Assembly (NCBI RefSeq): GCF_031127875.1
Contig: NZ_JARXIA010000008.1
Location: 124,001-188,000, forward strand
Direction: 5' to 3'
Length of the DNA stretch: 64,000 bases
DNA from: Pelagicoccus sp. SDUM812005
GTDB taxonomy: Bacteria; Verrucomicrobiota; Verrucomicrobiia; Opitutales; Opitutaceae
The notes below the pieces were generated by a model. It was not told the DNA's origin and ran no database searches. It was given only the letters and a program-made list of their open reading frames with translations. Position numbers and translations under genes: made by a program. Shown here piece after piece: positions 18,957 through 26,512 of the stretch. Every line of letters begins with the position of its first letter. Positions within the stretch are counted from its first letter, which is position 1.

Positions 18957-20675
18957 CTAGGAATCGGATTTCGCGATCGCAGTTTCCAACTGCTCTTCCT
19001 CCGCTTTCGTATCCGCCTTTTCCTTGAGCAAAGCGCTCAAGCCTTCGGCCGACTTCGGATCCAGCCCGAGCTCTTCGAGCATCTTGTCCACCAACGGCAG
19101 GTTCATGCGGTAACCCAAGGCCGCGTCGACTAGCTGGTTCGGCAATCCGCCGCCGCTGCCAGCCGCAGTCCCGTTGGAGCCGTTCCCGCCAGCAACGCCG
19201 CCGAAGCCGTTGGCCTGCAGAATCTTGATGCTGTCGATCTTCTCCATCGGCTTGACGCTCGCTTCCATGATCTGAGGAGCGACTTGAGCCAAGATCTTGC
19301 GCAGCTCGAAACCGATCAGTTCGGAACTGAGAATATTCTTCGCCTCGTTGATCGCCTTCTCGCCGTACGCTTCCACCTCGAATCGCTTCTGGTCCGCTTC
19401 CGCGATGATGCGGATCTTTTCCGCAGCCGCCTTCGACTCCGTCAGCACCGCTTCCGCCTTGTCCAAAGCCGCCTGCTTGTCAGCTTCCGCCGCCACCGTT
19501 ACGTCGATCGCCTGCTTCTCCGCTTCCTCGCGGGCCTTGATCAACTCGATCTCCTTCTTACGATTCGCAATCGCAGTCTCGCGCACCGTGACAACCTGCT
19601 CCTCTTCCTTCACGAACGTGGACCGAGCCTTGGCTGCCTCAGCTTCCGCTTGCGACTTCTCCTCGGACTTCTTCGCCACGATGATCGCCGCTTCCTGGCC
19701 GCTTACGTCTACCGAACGCTTACGCTGGATATCCGCTTCTTCGATACGACGCTTCGCTTCGATATCGCGCTCCTCGACCGCTTGACGCGAGAGGATGTCC
19801 GCTTCCTTAACCGCTTGCTCGGAAGCAATACGCGACTCTTCCGCTTCCCGCCTGCGAATCGCGTCTTCCGTCTTGATACGGGCCGACTGCTGGGCTGTCG
19901 CCATCTCCACCTCGCGCTGCTGATCGAGGCGAGCAAACTCTTCCGCTCGCTTGATCTCGAAGCTCTGCTTAGCCGCATCGAGGTTCTGATTCTCGATCTT
20001 GATGCGCGTCTCCTGCTCGATCCGGTTGCGCTCCTCGCGCTTCGACTCCGTGATCAAAGTCAACTTGGCCAAACCTTGAGCATCGAAGGCATTGTCTTCC
20101 TTGAAGTACTCGCGCCCCGTCTGGTCAAGCGCAGTCAAAGAAACCGACTCCAGCTCCAAACCATTCTTGAGCAAATCCTCGCTGAGCGACTCCTGCACGG
20201 ACTGGATGAAAGAAGCGCGCTGCTCGTGCAACTGCTCCATCGACAATCCAGCCGCCACCGAACGCAGAGCGTCGACGAACTTGCCCTGCAGCAACTCCTT
20301 CAAACGTTCCGGCTCCAACGTGCGCTCGCCCAAAGTCTGGGCCGCCTTGGCGATCGACTCCTTCTCGGGCTTCACGCGAAGATAGAACTCCGCCGTCACG
20401 TCGACACGCATGCGGTCCGCTGTGATCAAGCCCTCCTCGTTCTTGCGGTCCACCTGCAGGCGCAGGGTGCGCATGTTCACGAGAATGATTTCGTGGAAGA
20501 CCGGCCACTTCAGGCCGCCCCCGTCGAGAATAACTTTTTCGCCGCCCATACCAGTACGGACGAAAGCGACTTCCTTGCTCGCGCGCCGATAAAAGCGAGA
20601 GAGGATGAAAAGGAAGGTAAGGATGAGGATGAGGCCTAAGCCCACAACTCCGGCTAGTGACGATAGATCAAACAT
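18957..20675 (-). CDS. Flotillin-like SPFH/band-7 protein (YqiK/FloT family)
   Basis: 572 residues: one N-terminal membrane segment (about 9-27), an SPFH domain (about 30-200, with VAFVRTGMGGEKVILDGGG), then a long coiled coil rich in Glu-Ala repeats (about 205-440) and a Gly-rich C-terminal part. Flotillins form membrane microdomain scaffolds. The gene follows a yqiJ-like gene by 6 bases and a pspA-like gene further upstream, the same neighbourhood as E. coli yqiJ-yqiK, which supports the YqiK assignment. Expected at the cytoplasmic face of the inner membrane. Confidence 0.9.
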   Translation of the reverse strand: MFDLSSLAGVVGLGLILILTFLFILSRFYRRASKEVAFVRTGMGGEKVILDGGGLKWPVFHEIILVNMRTLRLQVDRKNEEGLITADRMRVDVTAEFYLRVKPEKESIAKAAQTLGERTLEPERLKELLQGKFVDALRSVAAGLSMEQLHEQRASFIQSVQESLSEDLLKNGLELESVSLTALDQTGREYFKEDNAFDAQGLAKLTLITESKREERNRIEQETRIKIENQNLDAAKQSFEIKRAEEFARLDQQREVEMATAQQSARIKTEDAIRRREAEESRIASEQAVKEADILSRQAVEERDIEAKRRIEEADIQRKRSVDVSGQEAAIIVAKKSEEKSQAEAEAAKARSTFVKEEEQVVTVRETAIANRKKEIELIKAREEAEKQAIDVTVAAEADKQAALDKAEAVLTESKAAAEKIRIIAEADQKRFEVEAYGEKAINEAKNILSSELIGFELRKILAQVAPQIMEASVKPMEKIDSIKILQANGFGGVAGGNGSNGTAAGSGGGLPNQLVDAALGYRMNLPLVDKMLEELGLDPKSAEGLSALLKEKADTKAEEEQLETAIAKSDS

Positions 20676-20681
20676 AATATT

Positions 20682-21356
20682 TTATTCTTCTTCTAAGAGG
20701 GGATTTTTATTTTCTATAACAGTGAATATACCTTCCGTACGGCGGCCTACGATGAGCAGGTGGTCGCCTTTTCCGAAGGACTTACCTTCGTTGTCCGCGA
20801 CGACGTTGATATAGTGAGTTTTCCCATCCGGTCCTACCACCTTTGCCTCGGCTGCTCGCTCATGCGTCGCGGTACCGATCAAGATCGTAGCCATCCGGCC
20901 AACAAACGTACCTGCGGATATTGCAGCCGTTTCGTCCTTAGGGAGGATCTTTTCCAGAATCCCATTTCCAAATCTCAGTAGTGGAAGCGTAACTACAAAA
21001 GATCCTCCCGAAGCAAGAACCCCATTCAGTCGCGATCCGCTCAACTCGAAAATCGCCATCTGGCCGTAAAGCCCGATAACCGAAAACAGGAACAGAAAGA
21101 GTATAAAAGTGAATACGAAGGGCACACGCCCGAGCTTCAGCATCGACATGACGCTGTCTATAAAGCTCGGGGAAACGTCGCCTAAGTTCAGATCCGTATC
21201 GACGTCGATGTCGATATCCGGCAGCAAGCTGTCCAGGAATCCAAACGGCTCCATTCCCACCACCACGCTAATCGCCTGAACCAGAAAGATCAGCAGAAAG
21301 AGGCAGAGCGTTACCAAGAAGACCCCGTTCTCCGGAGCAAGCAGGTTTTCAATCAT
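20682..21356 (-). CDS. YqiJ-like inner membrane protein with OB-fold (NfeD-like) C-terminus
   Basis: ATG at 21356 is chosen; it overlaps the pspA-like stop by 8 bases, and the longer version would need a TTG. 224 residues with hydrophobic segments near 12-32, 85-107 and 117-140 and a soluble beta-rich C-terminus (about 150-215, with VGRMATILIGTATHERAAEA). This is the YqiJ/DUF1449 arrangement, in which an OB-fold membrane protein partners a flotillin. Its small size relative to the flotillin and its position directly upstream support a complex of the two. Confidence 0.82.
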   Translation of the reverse strand: MIENLLAPENGVFLVTLCLFLLIFLVQAISVVVGMEPFGFLDSLLPDIDIDVDTDLNLGDVSPSFIDSVMSMLKLGRVPFVFTFILFLFLFSVIGLYGQMAIFELSGSRLNGVLASGGSFVVTLPLLRFGNGILEKILPKDETAAISAGTFVGRMATILIGTATHERAAEAKVVGPDGKTHYINVVADNEGKSFGKGDHLLIVGRRTEGIFTVIENKNPLLEEE

Positions 21357-22059
21357 GGGCCGACTCCCTTTCAATCCGCTCTTCGAGAGCCTTCAGCTTG
21401 GCCTCGATCTTGGCATTGCGGCTGAGATTCGCCAACTCCACCAGCTTCGCGCTCTCGCGACTGTTGGACTTGAGCGAACTCCGGTTGATGCCTGTCGTCC
21501 GGTGGATCACCCGCGAGAAAACGCCATCCGCCCTCTCCGCTTTCCAAAGGGCGGAATCGGGCCGAGCAAACTCCGCATCCGTATCGGATACCGGAGCCGC
21601 GTCCCGCTTGCGGCTGTCAATGAACTCCTGCAGCTCGTCTTCCATCTCGTTGCGCTTGGCGATCAGGCCCGTGAGGGCTTGGCTATGGTCGGACTCCTGC
21701 TTGGACAAACGTCCCAGCTGCCCCTCCAAAGCGGGTAACTGGTCCTCGATATCCGTCTGCCGCGCCAAGGCGGACTCGACCAAGTCCTTGCGCCCTTGAT
21801 TATAGGCCACCACCACCTGCTCCTCCAGCTCGGCATGCTCATGGTTGAGCCGTGCCATCGTTTTGGATACATGATGCTTTTGAGCGGTGATCCCGCCAAG
21901 CGCCGCCCGCACTTCGTCCAACACGTGATCCACTTCCGAAATGGCTTGCTCCAATACCGTCTCCGGAGCGAGCCCTTCTATCTTCGAAACGATCGAATAA
22001 GCGGTACCCGTAATAATTCTGCCAATACGGCTGGAGATACTATCATTCATAATCTGCAT
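21349..22059 (-). CDS. PspA/IM30 family protein
   Basis: 236 residues, nearly all helical: RIGRIITGTAYSIVSKIEG forms the amphipathic N-terminal helix and a long coiled coil follows (about 30-160), with ITAQKHHVSKTMARL and LEEQVVVAYNQGRKDLVESAL typical of PspA. PspA proteins bind stressed membranes and remodel them. No PspF, PspB or PspC is visible; the partners here are flotillin and YqiJ-like proteins. A second in-frame ATG lies three codons in. Confidence 0.85.
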   Translation of the reverse strand: MQIMNDSISSRIGRIITGTAYSIVSKIEGLAPETVLEQAISEVDHVLDEVRAALGGITAQKHHVSKTMARLNHEHAELEEQVVVAYNQGRKDLVESALARQTDIEDQLPALEGQLGRLSKQESDHSQALTGLIAKRNEMEDELQEFIDSRKRDAAPVSDTDAEFARPDSALWKAERADGVFSRVIHRTTGINRSSLKSNSRESAKLVELANLSRNAKIEAKLKALEERIERESAHD

Positions 22060-22074
22060 GGGTTAATATTTCTT

Positions 22075-22581
22075 TCAAGTCTGGCGGCTCAGCTCTACCA
22101 GTTCGCTGATCGTCTTCATCTTGTCCTTCAATATTGTGGGGTTATAAGTGGGGGACTTCTGAGTTATGCCCATACGCAACACGCTCTCGATAAGTCCCAT
22201 CACCAGCTTTAGCTGCCGCTCCTCTAGAGCGAGCAGCGCCGGCAACTTCTTGTCAGACTTTTTGGGTACGTTCGCCGTTATACACAGGGCCAACATCTCA
22301 GGGAGCACCTGCAGCAAGCGGTCCAACAGCTCCGAACTCACGCTCGCCTCAAGCTCCGCCTTCTTGATCTCCTTGCGCGAGGGCTCGAGCAAGCGGTTCA
22401 ACTCCGCCAAGCAATCGGAATAGTCGTTCAAGCTCTCATGGTAGGAGCGGAAGAAGGACAGCACGTAGCGGAGCTTCTCGCTGGCCGTGACCTTTCCGTC
22501 GACCGGATACTCCATCAAAAACTGGAAGTCGTCCTCGGTCACACGGCCGCTGATCGGCACCGTCGCTTTGTTTTCGTTCAC
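22075..22581 (-). CDS. Unknown helical protein, first gene of the PspA-YqiJ-flotillin operon
   Basis: 168 residues, no signal peptide and no membrane segment; acidic and Leu-rich, mainly helical (for example LLDRLLQVLPEMLALC). I do not recognise the family. It is separated from the pspA-like gene by 15 bases, so it is probably co-transcribed and may act in the same membrane-stress pathway. Its reading frame agrees with neighbouring codon usage. Confidence 0.65.
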   Translation of the reverse strand: MNENKATVPISGRVTEDDFQFLMEYPVDGKVTASEKLRYVLSFFRSYHESLNDYSDCLAELNRLLEPSRKEIKKAELEASVSSELLDRLLQVLPEMLALCITANVPKKSDKKLPALLALEERQLKLVMGLIESVLRMGITQKSPTYNPTILKDKMKTISELVELSRQT

Positions 22582-22675
22582 TATCGGGTTTTGGCTTAGG
22601 GTAACAGTTTCGAACGCGGTCGCCGCGCTCGGATTTCAAGAGTGGGATACACGGAATACGAATCCGAGGTTACGT

Positions 22676-22704
22676 ATAATTATTCTACAAATGCGCTCAG
22701 TCAA
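22676..22704 (-). promoter_or_regulatory. Possible sigma-70-type promoter for the PspA/flotillin operon
   Basis: On the minus strand TTGACT (22704-22699) is followed 17 bases later by an AT-rich -10-like AATTAT (22681-22676). The region 22582-22801 between the divergent genes is locally AT-rich. The -10 match is weak, so this is tentative. Confidence 0.3.
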
Positions 22705-22801
22705 GAGATTATACCTACGTGACCTCTTAAAAGTACGTACTCGTGTCAGCCGAACATTCGACATTGCCAATCGCAGCCGTAATTCCAAAATCTCCCCCGT
22801 C

Positions 22802-23071
22802 GTGCCAAAGGTTTCCTTCACTTCGAATCTTCGTCGCCACGTCGACTGTCCCGAGCAAGTCGTAGCCGCCTCCACCGTCGCCGAGGCGCTCGATGCCGTT
22901 TTCGCGGACCACCCGCGGTTGAAGGGCTACGTGCTGGACGAGCAAGGCTCCCTCCACCGCCACATGGCGATCCTCGTAAACGGCCAAGCCATTCGGGAAC
23001 GCCGGCATTTCGACCTGCCGGTCGCAAGCGACGACGAGATTTTCATCATGCAAGCCCTATCCGGAGGCTAG
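22802..23071 (+). CDS. ThiS/MoaD-like small sulfur-carrier or ubiquitin-like protein
   Basis: Read from GTG at 22802 this gives 89 residues; longer readings in the frame overlap the divergent upstream gene and look non-coding. It has the beta-grasp pattern of MoaD/ThiS (VAEALDAVFADHPRL, MAILVNGQAI, DDEIFIMQALSGG) and ends in Gly-Gly, the residues adenylated and thiolated in this family. Its stop is 7 bases before the Asp-box propeller gene. From memory such pairs recur in other genomes, so this is probably not the molybdopterin MoaD, though moaA lies elsewhere in the window. Confidence 0.8.
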   Translation: MPKVSFTSNLRRHVDCPEQVVAASTVAEALDAVFADHPRLKGYVLDEQGSLHRHMAILVNGQAIRERRHFDLPVASDDEIFIMQALSGG

Positions 23072-23078
23072 TCCCACC

Positions 23079-24194
23079 ATGCAGCAGAACCTACTCGTCA
23101 GCACCCGCAAAGGCCTCTTCACCTTAGGCCAAGCCGTCCCCAACGACTGGCGCATCCAGTCCACCACCTTTCTCGGCGATCCCGTTACCCTCGCCATCGT
23201 CGATCCACGCAGCGGCCACAGCTACGCCGCCCTCAACCACGGGCACTTCGGCGTGAAGCTGCACCGAAAGAACAAGGGCTTCGATTCCTGGGAAGAAATC
23301 AGCGCCCCTGCGTATCCGGAATTCCCGGACGGGCGCGCCCCCGACCTCTGCCCTATGCGCGGCATCGAGATTCCCTGGAAGCTGGAACTGATCTGGGCCC
23401 TCGTTCCAGGCGGCGACGAGCAACCGGGCCGCCTCTGGTGCGGCACCCTCCCGGGCGGACTCTTCAAGTCCGACGACCACGGCGATAGCTGGACCTTCGT
23501 CCGCAGCCTCTGGGACGTACCGGAACGGGCCCGCTGGATGGGCGGCGGCTACGACTACCCAGGCATCCACTCCGTCTGCGTCGACCCGAGAAACTCGAAG
23601 CACGTCACCGTCGCCATTTCCTGCGGAGGCATCTGGGAAAGCTACGACGACGGAGACAGCTGGAGCCAGATCGGCCACGGCTTGCGCAACGACTACCTCC
23701 CCCCCGACCAAGCCTTCGATCCCGTCGCCCAAGATCCCCACATCATGGTGCAATGTCCTGCCGCGCCCGACCATCTCTGGGTGCAACACCACAACGGGAT
23801 CTTCAAATCTACCGACGGAGGCAAAAACTTCAGCGAGATCAAAAAGGCCGGCCCGAGCATCTTCGGCTTCGCGGCCGCCGTGCATCCCCAAAAACCGGAT
23901 ACCGCATGGTTCGTTCCCGCCATCAAGGACGAGCAACGCATCCCCGTCGACGGCCAATTGGTCGTCACCCGTACCCGGGACGGCGGGGAAAGCTTCGAAA
24001 CGCTCAAGCAAGGGCTTCCTCAGGAACACGCCTACGACCTCGTCTATCGGCACGCCCTCGCGATCGACAGCAGCGGCCATCAACTGGCCTTCGGCAGCAC
24101 CACCGGCAACCTCTGGACCAGCAAGAACCAAGGCGACGTCTGGAAGCTCGCCTCCAGCAACCTCCCACCCATCGCCAGCGTTTGCTACTTCTGA
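23079..24194 (+). CDS. Asp-box (BNR/sialidase-like) beta-propeller protein
   Basis: 371 residues with repeated Asp-box motifs: SDDHGDSW, SYDDGDSW, STDGGKNF, TRDGGESF and SKNQGDVW, at the spacing of propeller blades. There is no signal peptide, so it is likely cytoplasmic, unlike true secreted sialidases, and the sialidase active-site arginines are not evident. Co-transcription with a ThiS/MoaD-like gene suggests a role as target, carrier or enzyme in a sulfur-transfer or conjugation process. The name 'exo-alpha-sialidase' often given to relatives is probably misleading. Confidence 0.85.
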   Translation: MQQNLLVSTRKGLFTLGQAVPNDWRIQSTTFLGDPVTLAIVDPRSGHSYAALNHGHFGVKLHRKNKGFDSWEEISAPAYPEFPDGRAPDLCPMRGIEIPWKLELIWALVPGGDEQPGRLWCGTLPGGLFKSDDHGDSWTFVRSLWDVPERARWMGGGYDYPGIHSVCVDPRNSKHVTVAISCGGIWESYDDGDSWSQIGHGLRNDYLPPDQAFDPVAQDPHIMVQCPAAPDHLWVQHHNGIFKSTDGGKNFSEIKKAGPSIFGFAAAVHPQKPDTAWFVPAIKDEQRIPVDGQLVVTRTRDGGESFETLKQGLPQEHAYDLVYRHALAIDSSGHQLAFGSTTGNLWTSKNQGDVWKLASSNLPPIASVCYF

Positions 24195-24246
24195 GTCAGT
24201 AGTTCTAGAATCGATACACCGGAGAAGCTATCTCGCGCAACCCGCC

Positions 24247-25566
24247 CTACTCCTTGCTTTCGTTCCTCGCCGCTTCGATCGACTTCAGACGGCGGGAAAC
24301 GTACTCCACATGCTGGCGCAGGTGGTACAATTCGTCCGAATAGGACAAGGGAACCTCCACCGAAGCCAGTTCGTCCTCCAGTTTCCGCAATCGCTCGCGC
24401 TCCGCATCCAAACTTTCCTGGATGGTGCCGCCGATAATCTTCTGGTCCGTCTCCCGCAGGTACTTGTACCACTTGTAAATCCGTGAACGTATTCGCCATC
24501 GGTATACAGGACCAGCCAGCTTCGCCAAGGGGATCAGGATCACGAGAAGCGGGATAATCAATATCACGAGGCGATCCACCAAGGAAGCCGCCCAGAAAGG
24601 CATGAATCGAAGCAGAAACGGCGGTCCGTATTCAAAATAATGATCCGCCTCCTTGGTAAGCGGGTATCCCACGCCCTCCGGCGACGGAAATTCGTCTCGC
24701 TGCTCCAGTACTCCTCCCTTGGATACGATGCGACGCATCGCCTCCAGGACGATTGGCGTGAGCGACGGATGGAACCTGTCGTTCACCACCAAGGTCGCCA
24801 CCGCAGCCAAGACCACCCTATCTTCCGGCGGCAAGTTATCCTTCAAGTCCAGCAGGCCTTCCGTGATCGCTACGCTCGAGAGCGAACGATAGCGGGCCCG
24901 GTAAGCCTCATGCCGCCGCATGTCGAGAAAGTCGAAGCCCTCGATCCCGATCAACCGTCGAATCATGTCGCTCTCCGCCGATAGCATGAAAAAACCCGCA
25001 TCGATCTCCCCCGACTCCAGCAACGCCACCGCATCCTCGCCGCCCGCATCCACCAGCTCGGTCTCCCCCGCTCCGAAAAGCAGCCCGTTTTCGTTCAGCA
25101 GAAACTGAGCTACCGCCTTGGTCCCGCTCCCCGGCTCCCCCACCGCGATCTTGCGATTCTTCAGGTCAGATACGAACTCCACCTCAAGCGACTTGCGGTA
25201 GATCAGCCATATCGGTTCGTAGTACAAGCTCGTCAGACCATGCAAAGGCGTCTCGCCCGCATCGAAAATTTCCTCCATTCCGCTTTGCACGAAGGCGATC
25301 GACACCGGACTTTCCCCGTCAGTTAAGAGCTCCAGGTTTTCCTGCGAGCCCGCCGTGGTGAGGATGTTCAAGGTCACGCCTTCCTGCCGCAGCTCGCCCT
25401 GCAGCCGCTTCGCCAGCTCGAAGTAGCGCCCCGTCTCGCTACCGCTCGCGATGGTGATCTCCTTCGGAGGCGCCGGATCGACGAATTGAAACAACACGGC
25501 CACCAAAACCGCCACCACCGCAATCACCCAAAGGTTCGCCTTCAGAAAAGTCTTAGAAAGAGTCAC
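24247..25566 (-). CDS. TAXI-family solute-binding protein anchored in the membrane, with C-terminal cytoplasmic tail
   Basis: 439 residues. After an N-terminal hydrophobic segment (about 10-28), residues 35-320 match TRAP-associated extracytoplasmic immunogenic (TAXI) binding proteins (ITIASGSETGRYFELAKRL, KIAVGEPGSGTKAVAQFLL). A second membrane segment (about 337-360) is followed by a basic stretch and a charged helical tail of about 75 residues. No TRAP permease gene is nearby. The tail suggests a membrane-bound sensor or adaptor rather than a free binding protein; ligand unknown. Confidence 0.85.
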   Translation of the reverse strand: MTLSKTFLKANLWVIAVVAVLVAVLFQFVDPAPPKEITIASGSETGRYFELAKRLQGELRQEGVTLNILTTAGSQENLELLTDGESPVSIAFVQSGMEEIFDAGETPLHGLTSLYYEPIWLIYRKSLEVEFVSDLKNRKIAVGEPGSGTKAVAQFLLNENGLLFGAGETELVDAGGEDAVALLESGEIDAGFFMLSAESDMIRRLIGIEGFDFLDMRRHEAYRARYRSLSSVAITEGLLDLKDNLPPEDRVVLAAVATLVVNDRFHPSLTPIVLEAMRRIVSKGGVLEQRDEFPSPEGVGYPLTKEADHYFEYGPPFLLRFMPFWAASLVDRLVILIIPLLVILIPLAKLAGPVYRWRIRSRIYKWYKYLRETDQKIIGGTIQESLDAERERLRKLEDELASVEVPLSYSDELYHLRQHVEYVSRRLKSIEAARNESKE

Positions 25567-25612
25567 CCGAAGAATCTGACAAATTGCTCCAACCTTAGGA
25601 AGGCTAAACCCT

Positions 25613-26506
25613 TCACTCCATCACCACCGGACGCGCACGATGTTCGCCATTCAAGCACTGTTGGAAAAACTCCAAAATCCGCGGCACGAATATATGTCGG
25701 TTGCTAGAAAGCGCATTAACGTGCTGTCCACCTTCTATAGTCCAAAAGTACTTCGGCTCGCCGGCCGCTTCCTCCAAGCGTCGACCTTCCTCATAAGGCA
25801 CCACCGTATCCGCCGTTCCGTGGACAAATGCAATCGGCGTGGGCGAAATGTTCGACACATAGTCGATCGGATCCAAGCCCTCCGACACCAAGGTCGGCAA
25901 AGCGAGCAGCAAGGGTCTGCCTAAGGTGCTCTTCCCCAAGGCAGCTTTCGCTACCGAACGGTAGGAAGAAAAAGCGGAATCAACGACAAGCCCCTTCACT
26001 TCCGAACGTTGTTCCACTCCCAAGGCTACAATCGCGTTGGCTCCTCCCAAACTTTGTCCAATGACAAAAAGCGGCAGCTCGGATCGCTTCGCCCTCTTCT
26101 CCGCAAACTCCAAAGCCGCAAGCGAATCTTCGAACAAGCCCTTGCGATTCGGTTTTCCTTCGGATCGTCCATACCCTCTGTAATCGAAGACCATGAGTTC
26201 GTATCCGTATTGAGGAAGCCATGACACGAAACGATAGTGGGCCCCAAGGTTCTGCGCGTTTCCGTGGTAATGCAGGACGATCCCCTTGCTCTCTTCACCT
26301 TCAGGATACACCCACCAACCATGCAAAAGCGGCCCTCCCGAACTGGAGAACGACAGGGTCTCGTACCGCAGGCCATCTTCATCGGGACTGCTATATTGAT
26401 CCTCATCCGGGTGATAGAACAAGCTGTTCGCGCAACCTCCTAGAACGCATATCCCTACCGATAGGAATGCTCCGATCAAAAAACGATGTGCCCCAATAAC
26501 CTTCAT
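25613..26506 (-). CDS. Alpha/beta hydrolase lipoprotein
   Basis: 297 residues with a lipoprotein signal ending in VLGGC (Cys25). The hydrolase fold shows an oxyanion region LHYHGNAQN, nucleophile elbow GQSLGG (about residue 150), acid residue in GTADTVVP and catalytic His in GGQHVNA. It resembles the BEM46/YfhR-like serine hydrolases. It lies 6 bases after the DUF4105 gene and is probably co-transcribed. Substrate unknown; expected to be anchored in the periplasm or outer membrane. Confidence 0.88.
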   Translation of the reverse strand: MKVIGAHRFLIGAFLSVGICVLGGCANSLFYHPDEDQYSSPDEDGLRYETLSFSSSGGPLLHGWWVYPEGEESKGIVLHYHGNAQNLGAHYRFVSWLPQYGYELMVFDYRGYGRSEGKPNRKGLFEDSLAALEFAEKRAKRSELPLFVIGQSLGGANAIVALGVEQRSEVKGLVVDSAFSSYRSVAKAALGKSTLGRPLLLALPTLVSEGLDPIDYVSNISPTPIAFVHGTADTVVPYEEGRRLEEAAGEPKYFWTIEGGQHVNALSSNRHIFVPRILEFFQQCLNGEHRARPVVME

Positions 26507-26512
26507 CGCTAA

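Noticed and set aside
22487-22801. N-terminal extension of the ThiS/MoaD-like frame
   Set aside because: It overlaps the divergent helical-protein gene and reads as non-coding; the family-like sequence starts at the GTG at 22802.
23079-24194. Secreted exo-alpha-sialidase
   Set aside because: Asp-box repeats alone do not make a sialidase: there is no signal peptide and no evident catalytic arginine triad or Tyr/Glu pair.
24247-25566. Complete TRAP transporter
   Set aside because: Only the TAXI-type binding protein is present; no DctM/DctQ-like permease genes flank it.
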